A stretch of DNA of 64,000 nucleotides from contig NZ_WAJR01000007.1 of the NCBI RefSeq assembly GCF_008831035.1, forward strand, positions 41,969-105,968, given 5' to 3'. The position numbers and the translations under genes are program-made. The stretch's first letter is position 1. Every line of letters starts with the position of its first letter. The notes beneath the pieces are model-generated. The model ran no database searches. It was not told the DNA's origin and worked only from the letters and a program-made list of their open reading frames with translations. Source of the DNA: Ellagibacter isourolithinifaciens (GTDB lineage: Bacteria > Actinomycetota > Coriobacteriia > Coriobacteriales > Eggerthellaceae). Of the stretch, positions 36,435 to 45,285 are shown piece by piece.

Positions 36435-36461
36435 GTGTTACAGATTTGTATCCCGTAACAC
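36435..36461. promoter_or_regulatory. NikR-type operator, proximal copy
   Basis: GTGTTAC-N13-GTAACAC, perfect 7-bp arms, immediately downstream of the -10 box and 63 bp before the nikA ATG. Confidence 0.75.
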
Positions 36462-36524
36462 TAAGCAGGTGCGCCGAAACCGCATCAGCTGCGCGCTCTG
36501 CTTGGCCGATGAAAGGACATCTCG

Positions 36525-38171
36525 ATGAAAAGCTTCTCAAGGCGAACGTTTTTGCAGGCGGCAGGCGTGAGCGCGGCTGCGGTGGGCTTCGGCGGCGTGT
36601 TGAGCGCGTGTGCAAGCGATTCGGGCTCGGGCAGCTCGGATAAGGGCGCCACTTCGAAGAGCGAGGGACACGCATCGCAGGTAACCGTCTCCATGCCCGT
36701 GAGCAGCGAGCCCGCCGCTGGCTTCGACCCCTTCGTCTCCTGGGGCTGCGGCGAGCATGTGCATGAGCCGCTTATCCAGTCCACGCTTCTGACCACGACG
36801 GCCGATATGGGCTTCGAAAACGACCTCGCGACGGCGTATTCCTGCAGCAACGACGGCCTCACGTGGACGTTCACCATTCGCGCGGACGCGAAGTTCACCA
36901 ACGGCAAGGCGCTCACGGCGCATGATGTGGCCTACACGATCAACGGCGTTGCGAACAGCGAGGCCAGCGAGTGCGATCTGACTATGGTTGACAAGGCGGT
37001 CGCCGTAGACGACGAAACGTGCGAAATCCATCTGAACAAGCCCTTCAACGCGTTCCTGTACACGTTGGCCGTTATTGGCATCGTTCCCGATGGCGGACAC
37101 GGCAGTGATTACGGCACCAACCCGATCGGCAGCGGCCGCTACATGCTGGAGCAATGGGATCATGGACAGCAGGTTATCCTGAAGGCCAATCCCGACTACT
37201 ACGGCGATGCCCCGAAGATCGATCGTGTCGTGGTGGTGTTCATGGAAGAGGACGCAAGCCTTGCGGCGGCTCGCTCCGGCCAGGTGGACGTTGCCTACAC
37301 GGTGGCCACCTACGCCGACCAGCAGCCGACGGGCTACGACCTGCTGAACTGCGCATCGGTAGACTCGCGCGGAATCTCCCTTCCCACCATCGCGGCGGGC
37401 GCTACGAAGAAGCAGACGGGCGAGGAGTATCCCGCAGGCAACGACGTCACGCAGGACCTCTCGTTGCGCCGCGCCATCAACTACGGCGTGAACCGTCAGA
37501 CGCTCATTGACAACGTCTTGAACGGCTATGGCGAGGTCGCGTACAGCGTGAGCGACAATATGCCCTGGTCATCTGACGATATGCGATGCGAGCAGGATAT
37601 CTCCCGCGCCAAGGCGTTGCTCGACGAGGCGGGCTGGGCGCTCGGGTCCGACGGCGTTCGCATGAAGGACGGCGTGCCGGCAGCGTTCGATTTGTACTAC
37701 TCGGCGTCCGACTCGGTGCGCCAGGCCATCGCCATGGAGTTTGCCAACCAGATGGGCGAGCTCGGTATCAAGGTGTCGCCGAAGGGTGCAAGCTGGGACG
37801 ATATCTACCGACACCAGTTCAGCGACCCCGTCGTGTGGGGCTGGGGCTCGAACAGCCCGATCGAGATCTACAACCTGAACTACTCGACGGGCAATGGCAA
37901 CTACGCGTGCTACGAGAACGCGGCGGTGGACGCGCATCTGAACGCCGCGCTGGCCAACCCTGTGATCGCCGACTCGTATGACGAGTGGAAGCTTGCCATG
38001 TGGGACGGCGAGAACGGCGTGGCTCCGCAAGGCGCTGCCACGTGGGTGTGGTTCGCCAACGTCGACCACCTGTATTTCGTGGCCGATGGCTTGAAGGTCG
38101 CCGACCAGAAGCCGCATCCGCATGGACATGGCTGGTCGATCGTGAACAACGTCGACAAGTGGAGCTGGTAG
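36525..38171 (+). CDS. nikA: Nickel/peptide ABC transporter substrate-binding lipoprotein (NikA-like)
   Basis: Extracytoplasmic solute-binding protein (SBP_bac_5, cluster C) for the importer encoded downstream. The N-terminus SRRTFLQAAG is a twin-arginine signal, followed by the lipobox LSAC (Cys near residue 28), so export is probably by Tat with lipid anchoring. A Gly/Ser linker leads to the 500-aa binding domain. The C-terminus carries HPHGHGW, a candidate metal ligand cluster. Length 548 aa. ATG 36525 follows GAAAGGAC. The nickel assignment rests mainly on NikR-type operators and the His-rich NikD; oligopeptide or nickel-histidine transport is the alternative. Confidence 0.82.
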   Translation: MKSFSRRTFLQAAGVSAAAVGFGGVLSACASDSGSGSSDKGATSKSEGHASQVTVSMPVSSEPAAGFDPFVSWGCGEHVHEPLIQSTLLTTTADMGFENDLATAYSCSNDGLTWTFTIRADAKFTNGKALTAHDVAYTINGVANSEASECDLTMVDKAVAVDDETCEIHLNKPFNAFLYTLAVIGIVPDGGHGSDYGTNPIGSGRYMLEQWDHGQQVILKANPDYYGDAPKIDRVVVVFMEEDASLAAARSGQVDVAYTVATYADQQPTGYDLLNCASVDSRGISLPTIAAGATKKQTGEEYPAGNDVTQDLSLRRAINYGVNRQTLIDNVLNGYGEVAYSVSDNMPWSSDDMRCEQDISRAKALLDEAGWALGSDGVRMKDGVPAAFDLYYSASDSVRQAIAMEFANQMGELGIKVSPKGASWDDIYRHQFSDPVVWGWGSNSPIEIYNLNYSTGNGNYACYENAAVDAHLNAALANPVIADSYDEWKLAMWDGENGVAPQGAATWVWFANVDHLYFVADGLKVADQKPHPHGHGWSIVNNVDKWSW

Positions 38172-38183
38172 GCGCAGCTTCGC

Positions 38184-39167
38184 ATGACGAAATATCTTGC
38201 TCGACATATCGTGCGGTTCGCGCTGCTGATGCTTGCCGTGGGGTTGGTGGTGTTCGCGCTGGTGAGCATGTCGCCGATCGACCCCGTGCAAGCGAACGTG
38301 GGGCAGGCCGCGTATGTGAACATGTCGGAGGCCAAACGAGCTCAGCTGGCGAGCTACTGGGGCGGCGACGTGCCGTTTTGGGAGCGCTTTGCCAACTGGG
38401 CAGGTGCCCTTCTGCAGGGCGACATGGGAACATCGCTCAGGTTCAATGCGCCGGTGTCCGTGGTCATTGCGCACCGAGCCGCCAACTCGTTGGCGCTCAT
38501 GGGCATCGCGTGGCTGTTCAGCGGCGCGTTGGGGTTTGCGCTCGGCGTTGCTGCGGGCGCTCGCCGCGGCGGTGCGCTCGATCGGGTGGTTCGCAGCTAT
38601 TGCTTTCTTTTGGCTTCGACCCCTACGTTCTGGCTCGGCTTGCTCATCTTGATGGTGTTCGCCGTGCAGCTAGGCTGGTTCCCCATCGGGTTCTCCGTGC
38701 CCATCGGCGTGTCGGCGGCGGACGTGACGTTGGCCGATGCCGTGCATCACCTGGTGCTTCCTGCGCTCACGCTCTCGGTGACGGGAGCGGCTAACATCGC
38801 GCTCCATACGCGCGAGAAGGTTGTTGATGTACTGGAAAGCGACTACGTGCGCTTCGCACGCGCGCGCGGCGAGTCGGAGCTGAGCGTGATCATGCACCAC
38901 GGCTTGCGCAACGTCGCGCTGCCGGCCGTCACGCTGCAGTGTGCGTTCATCTCCGAGGTCTTTGGCGGGTCGGTGCTGGTAGAGCAGGTGTTTTCTTATC
39001 CCGGCCTGGGGCAGGCGGCTGTGACCGCAGGGTTAGGCGGCGACGTGGCGCTTCTCGCGGGCATCGCGCTCGTGAGTGCCGCACTCGTGTTCGGCGGCAA
39101 CCTGCTGGCTAATATTCTCTATGGCGTGCTCGATCCGCGCATGCGCATCGGCGAGGGGAGGGCTTGA
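38184..39167 (+). CDS. nikB: ABC transporter permease NikB-like
   Basis: Inner-membrane permease of the dipeptide/nickel importer. The 327-aa product starts MTKYLARHIVRFALLML with a first transmembrane helix, then the N-terminal periplasmic loop containing ASYWGGDVPFWERFANWAGALLQGDMGTS, typical of DppB/NikB. The EAA-like loop appears as DYVRFARARGESELSVIMHHGLRN near residue 222. About six helices in total. It starts 12 bp after nikA, and its TGA overlaps the nikC ATG. Confidence 0.87.
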   Translation: MTKYLARHIVRFALLMLAVGLVVFALVSMSPIDPVQANVGQAAYVNMSEAKRAQLASYWGGDVPFWERFANWAGALLQGDMGTSLRFNAPVSVVIAHRAANSLALMGIAWLFSGALGFALGVAAGARRGGALDRVVRSYCFLLASTPTFWLGLLILMVFAVQLGWFPIGFSVPIGVSAADVTLADAVHHLVLPALTLSVTGAANIALHTREKVVDVLESDYVRFARARGESELSVIMHHGLRNVALPAVTLQCAFISEVFGGSVLVEQVFSYPGLGQAAVTAGLGGDVALLAGIALVSAALVFGGNLLANILYGVLDPRMRIGEGRA

Positions 39168-40018
39168 TGGAAGAGGTTCTCCATACTCCCGTGCAGCGTT
39201 CGCGTGGCAATCGGGCAACCACGCTCGTCGCGTGCATCGCGGCCGCCTGCGCGCTCGCCATTGTGGTGGCGTCGGGGCTTGTGCTTTACAGTCAGGCGAC
39301 AGTCACAGACTTCACCGCGAAGAATCTGGCGCCCTCGCTTGCCCACCCCTTCGGCACCGACTGGATGGGTTGCGACATGCTTTCGCGCACGCTTGCGGGC
39401 CTGTCCACAAGCGTGCTGGTGGGCTTGCTGGCGGCCACCGTCTCGTCGGTGATTGCACTCGTGCTCGGGTGTGCTGCCGCGCTTGGCGGGAAACGCGTCG
39501 ATGCCGTGATCAGCTGGCTGATTGACCTGATGATGGGTGTTCCCCACATCGTGCTTCTGGTGCTCATCTCCTATGCAATCGGGAAGGGCTTCTGGGGCGT
39601 GACCATCGGCGTTGCCGTGACGCATTGGCCGAGCCTTGCGCGCGTCGTTCGTGCCGAGGTGCTGCAATGCCGCGAGTCGAAGTTCGTCGAAGTTGCGCGC
39701 AAGTTGGGGCAAAGCCCGGCGCGCATCGCGTTGCACCATATGGTGCCCTACGTGTTGCCGCAGTTCGTGGTGGGGCTTATTCTGCTCTTTCCGCACGCCA
39801 TCCTTCATGAGGCGGCAATCACGTTCCTCGGCTTCGGATTGCCGCCCGAGCAGCCGGCAATCGGCGTGATCTTGAGTGAGTCGATGAGCTACCTATCTAC
39901 GGGTGCCTGGTGGCTTGCCGTGTTTCCGGGTTTGGCGCTCATGGCGACGGTGCTGCTCTTCGATGTGGCTGGTCAGGGTTTGCGAAAGCTCGTTGACCCG
40001 CATACGGCGCAGAAATAG
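39167..40018 (+). CDS. nikC: ABC transporter permease NikC-like
   Basis: Second permease of the importer (DppC/NikC family). The 283-aa protein has an N-terminal helix, then HPFGTDWMGCDMLSRTLAGLSTS, the family signature near residue 62. The EAA loop is RESKFVEVARKLGQSPARIALHHMVPY near residues 167-193, and ITFLGFGLPPEQPAIGVIL closes the domain. ATG 39167 overlaps the nikB TGA (TGATG); a TTG three bases earlier is also possible. The nikD gene follows with a 9-bp gap. Confidence 0.88.
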   Translation: MEEVLHTPVQRSRGNRATTLVACIAAACALAIVVASGLVLYSQATVTDFTAKNLAPSLAHPFGTDWMGCDMLSRTLAGLSTSVLVGLLAATVSSVIALVLGCAAALGGKRVDAVISWLIDLMMGVPHIVLLVLISYAIGKGFWGVTIGVAVTHWPSLARVVRAEVLQCRESKFVEVARKLGQSPARIALHHMVPYVLPQFVVGLILLFPHAILHEAAITFLGFGLPPEQPAIGVILSESMSYLSTGAWWLAVFPGLALMATVLLFDVAGQGLRKLVDPHTAQK

Positions 40019-40027
40019 GTGGGGAAG

Positions 40028-41035
40028 ATGTTGGAGAAGGCAAACGACGGCGCGGCTGCGCAAGCGGCTTCGGCGAACAAGGCTGCCGCGATCGCTCACG
40101 AGCAAACCACGCACAAGGATGCGCAGCTGCACCATCATCACACACATGCGGCGACGTCGCACCATGACGGCGGGCACCACCTTTTGCAGGTCGAGGATTT
40201 GAACGTGAGCTTTTGCATGTACGACGAGGATGCGCCGTACTTCCAGGCGAAGCAGCGCGATGTCCAGGTGCTCCACGGGTTGAGTATCGCCGTCCACGCG
40301 GGCGAGATCGTGGCTGTGGTGGGCGCATCGGGCTCGGGCAAGACGCTTCTCGCCGATGCGGTGCTGGGATTGTTCGAGCCTAACTCCACGGTGACGGGAC
40401 GCATCTGGTTCGACGGCGAGCGCATGGATGCGGAAGGCTTGCGCGCGCTGCGCGGGCACGGACTGTCGCTCGTGCCGCAAAGCGTGAGCCATTTGGACCC
40501 CATGATGCGCGTGGGGAAACAGGTCGAAGGCTTCGCGAACGCGCTGTCGAAGGCCGAGCGCAAAGCGCGCCGCGAGCAGCTGTTCGAGCGCTACGGGCTC
40601 GGTCCCGAGGTTGCGCGCCTTTACCCTCATGAGCTTTCTGGCGGCATGGCGCGCCGCGTGCTGCTCTGCTGCGCGCTCATGGACGATCCGCGGGTGATCG
40701 TGGCCGACGAGCCAACGCCTGGGCTCGACCTCGACCTCGCGGTCCGAGCGCTGGACGACTTCCGCTCCTTTGCCAACGAGGGCAACGGCGTGCTGCTGAT
40801 CACGCACGATATCGAGCTCGCGCTGCGCGTTGCCGATCGCGTTGCCGTCTTCAAGGATGGCACCGTGGTGGAAGAGGCGGCGGTCGCGAACTTCGCCGAC
40901 CCCGCGCTTCTGAGCGACCCGTTCACCCGCGCGCTGTGGCATGCCCTTCCCGAGCACGATTTCGCGGCTACGGCGAGCACGGACGAGCAAGGCCGCGGCA
41001 ACGCATCGATTGACAAGGGAGGTCGCTCGTGCTAG
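40028..41035 (+). CDS. nikD: ABC transporter ATPase NikD-like with histidine-rich N-terminus
   Basis: ATP-hydrolysing subunit. ABC motifs: Walker A GASGSGKT near residue 104, signature LSGGM near 206, Walker B VIVADEPTPGLD near 224 and the switch ITHD. Unlike normal NikD (about 254 aa), this 335-aa protein begins with about 50 residues holding 11 His in a span of roughly 30 (HHHHTH, SHHDGGHH), a likely metal-binding tail on the cytoplasmic side. ATG 40028 has GGGGAAG just before it; GTG 40019 would add three residues. It overlaps nikE by 7 bp. Confidence 0.88.
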   Translation: MLEKANDGAAAQAASANKAAAIAHEQTTHKDAQLHHHHTHAATSHHDGGHHLLQVEDLNVSFCMYDEDAPYFQAKQRDVQVLHGLSIAVHAGEIVAVVGASGSGKTLLADAVLGLFEPNSTVTGRIWFDGERMDAEGLRALRGHGLSLVPQSVSHLDPMMRVGKQVEGFANALSKAERKARREQLFERYGLGPEVARLYPHELSGGMARRVLLCCALMDDPRVIVADEPTPGLDLDLAVRALDDFRSFANEGNGVLLITHDIELALRVADRVAVFKDGTVVEEAAVANFADPALLSDPFTRALWHALPEHDFAATASTDEQGRGNASIDKGGRSC

Positions 41036-41634
41036 AGGCTCGAGACATCACGTTCGGTTACCCCGGCGCAAAACCCCTGTACAGCGGGTTCAGCCTGCAA
41101 GTCGAGCCCAGCGAGCGCGTGGCGCTTCAGGCTCCCTCGGGATTTGGCAAGACCACCCTGTGCCGCGTGCTCGCTGGGTTCGAGCGTCCGCAGGCTGGCG
41201 AGGTGCTGCTCGATGGTCGGCCACTTCCGCGTCGCGGAGTATGCCCGGTGCAGCTGATCCAGCAGCATCCCGAGCAGGCGGTCGATCCGCGCCTGCGCAT
41301 GCGCAAAACGCTGGCGGAGGCGGGCGACGTGCCGCAAGAACTCCTCGACAACCTGGGGATTCGCGATGAGTGGATGCAGCGCTACCCACATGAGCTCTCC
41401 GGCGGCGAGCTACAGCGCTTCTGCATAGCCCGCGCGCTTGCCACGCGTCCGCGCTACCTCATCTGCGACGAAGTTTCCACGATGCTGGATGCGGTCACGC
41501 AAGCGCATATCTGGCGCGTGTTGCTGGACTATGCCGAGCGGGAAGGTGCCGGCATGCTGCTCGTCTCCCATACCCCTGCGCTTACGGAGCGCGTGGCGAC
41601 GCGGAAAGTGAAGCTCTCGAGGGGCAAAAGCTGA
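41029..41634 (+). CDS. nikE: ABC transporter ATPase NikE-like, short form
   Basis: Second ATPase of the importer. The 201-aa product is shorter than typical NikE (about 260 aa) but has the complete core: Walker A APSGFGKTT near residue 37, Q-loop LIQQHPEQAVDPRL, signature LSGGELQRFCIARAL near 123 and Walker B YLICDEVSTML near 142; the switch histidine is in LLVSHTPAL. The C-terminal oligopeptide-transporter extension (oligo_HPY) is missing. GTG 41029 follows AAGGGAGG. It closes the five-gene operon nikABCDE. Confidence 0.87.
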   Translation: MLEARDITFGYPGAKPLYSGFSLQVEPSERVALQAPSGFGKTTLCRVLAGFERPQAGEVLLDGRPLPRRGVCPVQLIQQHPEQAVDPRLRMRKTLAEAGDVPQELLDNLGIRDEWMQRYPHELSGGELQRFCIARALATRPRYLICDEVSTMLDAVTQAHIWRVLLDYAEREGAGMLLVSHTPALTERVATRKVKLSRGKS

Positions 41635-41756
41635 TTCGAGAAGCTCGCATGTCCATACCTCCTAATGCCTTGTTTGCGAATTGTGCCTGATGGGGTGCTC
41701 TTGCTCGCCTCCGTTAGAGCGGTAGAGCGTCGAGATTGTTTGTCTTCGGGAGATGG

Positions 41757-41788
41757 GGGCTGGCAGCCCATGCTCGTTTGCCTATAAT
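41757..41788 (+). promoter_or_regulatory. Promoter with palindromic operator candidate
   Basis: The 13-bp odd palindrome GGGCTG-G-CAGCCC (41757-41769) sits at the -35 position of a TATAAT box at 41783-41788. The ATG at 41799 is 10 bp after the -10, so the transcript would be nearly leaderless. Confidence 0.5.
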
Positions 41789-41798
41789 GAACGCTGCT

Positions 41799-42881
41799 AT
41801 GGAAAAGACATCCCGAGAGAAAATCGCGCTCATCGTGTTCCTCATCCTTGCTATTGGGATGGGGTGTATCCTGTTCGGCTACGTGTTTGCTGGCCATTCA
41901 TGGAACGTCACCGCCTCGAACATCGACGATGCGTTCGGCAACATGGAAGGCTATACCGCCATCGTCTACGAGGGAACCATCGAAGAGGAAGAAGGCGCTG
42001 CGCAATCGCCTGCTTCTGCGGCATCAGCTGCCAACAGCTCTGCTAACTCAAAGAATGCGGGGGATGCTGAATCGCTTCCCGGGGACTCGAAGGCGGGGGA
42101 TGGTCAAGCCCCCGCTTCCTCTTCGTCCTCTTCCGACGGCAATCAAGCCGCTGCTTCCTCTTCGGAAAACAGCCAGGCATCTTCCGCCGCTTCGTCTTCC
42201 GACAAACAGGTTGCTTCTTCTCAGGGTGGCTCGAGTGTAAATTCAGCTTCCTCAACGAGCGCAAGCGCGCAGGGCACCGGCTCTGTCGATCAGGGAGTTT
42301 CGACTGCGTCGGAACCTGCTGCTGCGGAAGGCTCCGCGTCCGAAGGCGTCGTAGGGGAAAGCACTGCCGGGGAAGGGGTTTCTGCAACTGCTTCCCCTGA
42401 TGGAACCTTAGATTCCCAGGCGAGCTCCGCTGCACCCCTCGCGGGGCACAAAAAGGAGAAGGAACCGGTCGCCCTCTCCGATGTCGATGAGCTCTACCAG
42501 GCCAAGGGCGCAAACGTCATCTCGCTTCATACGGCCGATCCCTCCGCCTATGAAGAGGGAACGATTCTGAAGCGCGGCGGCAAGCGCTACGGCATCTTCT
42601 CGGTCACCCGCGAGTATTCGAGGATCCTTATCGATGAGAAGGTTAAGTACTTCACCGATCAAAAGGTAGACTACGTCATTGCTCTTTGTCCCGAGGAGTC
42701 GTATCTCAAGAATGCCGAGAACATCGACATCGTCATCACCACGGCAGACTCGACGATCTCGTCGATGGGCGAATCGAGGAACGGCGCCTTCTACGTGAGT
42801 ACGCCGAAGATCGGCTCGGTCGGGGCGATCCTCATTTCGCCGAGCAATGTCGTCTCCGCGAAGACTATCTCCGAGCTGTAA
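41799..42881 (+). CDS. Membrane-anchored Ser/Ala-rich protein with nucleotidase-like C-domain
   Basis: Unrecognised protein, about 360 aa. One N-terminal transmembrane helix (about residues 10-30, KIALIVFLILAIGMGCILFG) is followed by about 175 residues dominated by Ser, Ala, Gly, Glu and Asp, probably a disordered extracytoplasmic linker. The C-terminal 130 residues (ISLHTADPSAYEEG to the end) resemble the tail of a calcineurin-like 5'-nucleotidase domain: VDYVIALCPEE, ENIDIVITTADS and GSVGAILIS parallel the IVALSH, GIDVIIDGHSH and LGAVG positions, but the histidine metal ligands are missing. Hence it may be a non-catalytic relative. ATG 41799 lies 10 bp after TATAAT, so ATG 41787 is excluded. 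Confidence 0.7.
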   Translation: MEKTSREKIALIVFLILAIGMGCILFGYVFAGHSWNVTASNIDDAFGNMEGYTAIVYEGTIEEEEGAAQSPASAASAANSSANSKNAGDAESLPGDSKAGDGQAPASSSSSSDGNQAAASSSENSQASSAASSSDKQVASSQGGSSVNSASSTSASAQGTGSVDQGVSTASEPAAAEGSASEGVVGESTAGEGVSATASPDGTLDSQASSAAPLAGHKKEKEPVALSDVDELYQAKGANVISLHTADPSAYEEGTILKRGGKRYGIFSVTREYSRILIDEKVKYFTDQKVDYVIALCPEESYLKNAENIDIVITTADSTISSMGESRNGAFYVSTPKIGSVGAILISPSNVVSAKTISEL

Positions 42882-42934
42882 ATCCTCCGGGGTTATCTCT
42901 GTCGCCCGACAATGAGCGGCGACCGAAACGGCAA

Positions 42935-42974
42935 GCGACCCCGCCTCGTGCAATCGCACATTCGGCGGGGTCGC
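42935..42974. terminator. Bidirectional hairpin between convergent genes
   Basis: A perfect 11-bp stem (GCGACCCCGCC with GGCGGGGTCGC) with an 18-nt loop. No clear T-run in either direction, but it is placed between two convergent genes. Confidence 0.6.
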
Positions 42975-43060
42975 TTCGTGAATCGCCTTCCCGAAAAGGG
43001 CCAGGCTATTCGGGGTTCCTGCATCTGGTCAATCGACGCTCCTCTTTGGGTGGGCCGTTG

Positions 43061-43624
43061 CTACTTTAAGACGATGTTCTCGATCATGGGCAGTGCGTCG
43101 TTCCAATCGACTTTGGAGCCTATGACCACGCCGACCGTCATTCCGGAAGGTGCCTTGGTGAACAGGTTAACGGTGCCATTGGAGGCGGTGTGACGCACCC
43201 AGGTGATGCCGTTGACGTCGACTTCGTCGATGGTGCCGTCTTTCTTGGAGCCCATTCTAGCTTCCGCTTCGGTCATCGGCTCGGTCTTGAACGTGCGAAT
43301 GTCGATGAAGGCGAAGGTGTCATCGCCGAGCGTGAACTCGCACTCTTCGTACTTCTCGTTCATCGATCTGGTGCCGGGTTTCCAGCCATCAGTTGGCTCT
43401 AAGCTGTACGAAGGGTAGTCGACGCCGGTTTTGGCCTCAACGGCGGGCTCTGGGGTCTCTTCAGCCTTCGGCTCTTCCGCAGGCTGCGTCGTTGCCGTGT
43501 CGTTGCTCGCCTTCTTCTGCTCCTCGGCGCCACCGCCGCAGCCGGCCATCGTGAACGCAAGGGCTGCCGTCAACGCAACGGCGGGCACACCGAGCGCGAC
43601 CTTCCTCATCATGGGCTTCAACAT
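43061..43624 (-). CDS. Hypothetical lipoprotein
   Basis: Unknown function. The 187-aa precursor has an N-terminal basic region, a hydrophobic stretch (VALGVPAVALTAALAF) and a lipobox MAGC with Cys near residue 27, so it is a predicted cell-surface lipoprotein. An Ala/Glu/Pro/Thr-rich linker of about 35 residues precedes a compact domain with YPSYSLEPTDGWKPGTR and NGITWVRHTASNGTVNLFTKAPSGMTV. AAGGGAG lies 8 nt before the ATG at 43624 on this strand, whereas the open frame upstream lacks signal features. It is convergent with the upstream Ser/Ala-rich protein gene. Confidence 0.75.
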   Translation of the reverse strand: MLKPMMRKVALGVPAVALTAALAFTMAGCGGGAEEQKKASNDTATTQPAEEPKAEETPEPAVEAKTGVDYPSYSLEPTDGWKPGTRSMNEKYEECEFTLGDDTFAFIDIRTFKTEPMTEAEARMGSKKDGTIDEVDVNGITWVRHTASNGTVNLFTKAPSGMTVGVVIGSKVDWNDALPMIENIVLK

Positions 43625-43830
43625 TTTTATCACTCCCTTTCCCGTTGCCTCGTGCAAGCCGCTTCGCACTCCGCCCTTCCCGACGAAGCCAGCTTCTATC
43701 GATATTGTGCCTTGCGAGGTCTCGTTTACGAAGTGACCAGCGGCCCAAACGATGCGCACATGCGTACCGCACGGCCAAGATACATGCGGGAAAGAGCTTG
43801 CCTGCCCCATTTTCGGGACTTCGGGCATAG

Positions 43831-43864
43831 AAAAAGGCGGGTTCCCGTGCGAGGAGCCCGCCTT
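43831..43864 (-). terminator. Terminator of gdhA
   Basis: On the minus strand GGCGGG(C)TCC pairs with GGA(A)CCCGCC around a 7-nt loop, followed by five T's. It begins 27 bp after the gdhA stop. Confidence 0.85.
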
Positions 43865-43891
43865 CCTAAAATGATTGCTTGAAGTTGGCGC

Positions 43892-45247
43892 TTACACGAT
43901 GCCCTGAGCCATCATGGCGTCGGCAACCTTCTTGAAGCCGGCGATGTTGGCGCCCATCACGAAGTTGCCTTCATGGCCGTATTCCTTCGCCGTATCGTCG
44001 ACGTTGTGGAACATACCGCGCATGAGCGTCTCGAGCTTGCCGTCGACCTCCTCGAAGGTCCAGGAAAGATGCTCGGCGTTCTGGCTCATCTCCAGACCGG
44101 ACACGAGCACGCCGCCCGCGTTTGCCGCCTTGCCGGGGAAGAATGCGACGCCGTTGTTCTGGAAGTATTCGGTCGCCTCAATCGTGGTCGGCATGTTGGC
44201 CCCTTCGCCGACTGCCTTGCAGCCGTTCGCGACGAGGGCCTTCGCGTCCTCGATGCCAAGGGTGTTCTCACGGGCGCAGGGGAGCGCGATGTCGCAGGGG
44301 AGCTGCCACACGCCGCGGCCATCCTCCGCGTGCCACGTCGCGTTCGGACGCTCTTCGACGTACATCGCGAGCGTGACGCCCTTGTCGTGGCCGGAGCGCT
44401 TCTTGTTGTAGACGTGCTCGAGCACCTGGTAGTCGATGCCTTCCTGGTCCTCGACCCAGCCGTGGGTGTCGGAGCAGGCGATCACCTTGCCGCCGAGCTG
44501 CGAGACCTTCTGGATCGCGTAGATGGCCACGTTGCCGGAGCCGTGCACGACGACCTTCTTGCCCTCGAAGGAGTCGCCCTTGCTCTTGAGGTACTCGTCG
44601 ACGAAGTAGACAAGGCCGTAGCCAGTTGCCTCGGTGCGGGCGAGCGAGCCGCCGAAGGAGAGGCCCTTGCCGGTGAGCACGCCGGTCCATTCGTTGCAGA
44701 TGCGCTTGTACTGGCCGAACATGTAAGCGACTTCGCGGCCGCCGACGCCCAGGTCACCTGCAGGAACGTCAGTGTTCGGACCAACGTGGCGGTAGAGCTC
44801 GGTCATGAACGACTGGCAGAAGCGCATGATCTCGTTGTTGGACTTGCCCTTCGGGTCGAAGTCGGAGCCGCCCTTGCCGCCGCCCATCGGCAGCGTGGTC
44901 AGCGCGTTCTTAAAGATCTGCTCGAAGCCCAGGAACTTCAACATGCCCAGATAAACCGTGGGGTTGAAGCGCAGGCCGCCCTTGTAGGGGCCGATTGCGG
45001 AGTTGTACTCGACGCGGAAGCCGCGGTTGACCTGGACTTCACCCTTGTCGTCAACCCACGGAACGCGGAACTGGATGATGCGCTCGGGCTCGATGATGCG
45101 CTCGAGGATCTTTGCTTCCTCGTATTCCGGATGCGCCTCGATGACCGGTTCGAGAGTGCTCATGACCTCGGTGACGGCCTGGATGAACTCGGGCTGATCG
45201 GGGTCCTTCGCCTTAACTTGGTCGATAATTCTCTGGACGTAACTCAT
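43892..45247 (-). CDS. gdhA: Glutamate dehydrogenase (NADP-type, hexameric)
   Basis: Converts 2-oxoglutarate and ammonium to glutamate. The 451-aa protein is of the GdhA small-subunit hexameric class. Substrate-binding motifs are PYKGGLRFNP and the catalytic Lys in LPMGGGKGGSDFDPKGKS near residue 128; the Rossmann loop is VVHGSGNVAIYAI near 241. NEWTGVLTGKGLSFGGS is characteristic of the NADP-dependent enzyme. ATG at 45247 has GAGGAGG 7 nt upstream; the ten-codon upstream extension (MGTSKPRGGY) is not conserved and would overlap the ribosome binding site. Confidence 0.96.
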   Translation of the reverse strand: MSYVQRIIDQVKAKDPDQPEFIQAVTEVMSTLEPVIEAHPEYEEAKILERIIEPERIIQFRVPWVDDKGEVQVNRGFRVEYNSAIGPYKGGLRFNPTVYLGMLKFLGFEQIFKNALTTLPMGGGKGGSDFDPKGKSNNEIMRFCQSFMTELYRHVGPNTDVPAGDLGVGGREVAYMFGQYKRICNEWTGVLTGKGLSFGGSLARTEATGYGLVYFVDEYLKSKGDSFEGKKVVVHGSGNVAIYAIQKVSQLGGKVIACSDTHGWVEDQEGIDYQVLEHVYNKKRSGHDKGVTLAMYVEERPNATWHAEDGRGVWQLPCDIALPCARENTLGIEDAKALVANGCKAVGEGANMPTTIEATEYFQNNGVAFFPGKAANAGGVLVSGLEMSQNAEHLSWTFEEVDGKLETLMRGMFHNVDDTAKEYGHEGNFVMGANIAGFKKVADAMMAQGIV

Positions 45248-45285
45248 GTAACCTCCTCGGGGTTTACTTGTTCCCAACCGCGGCC

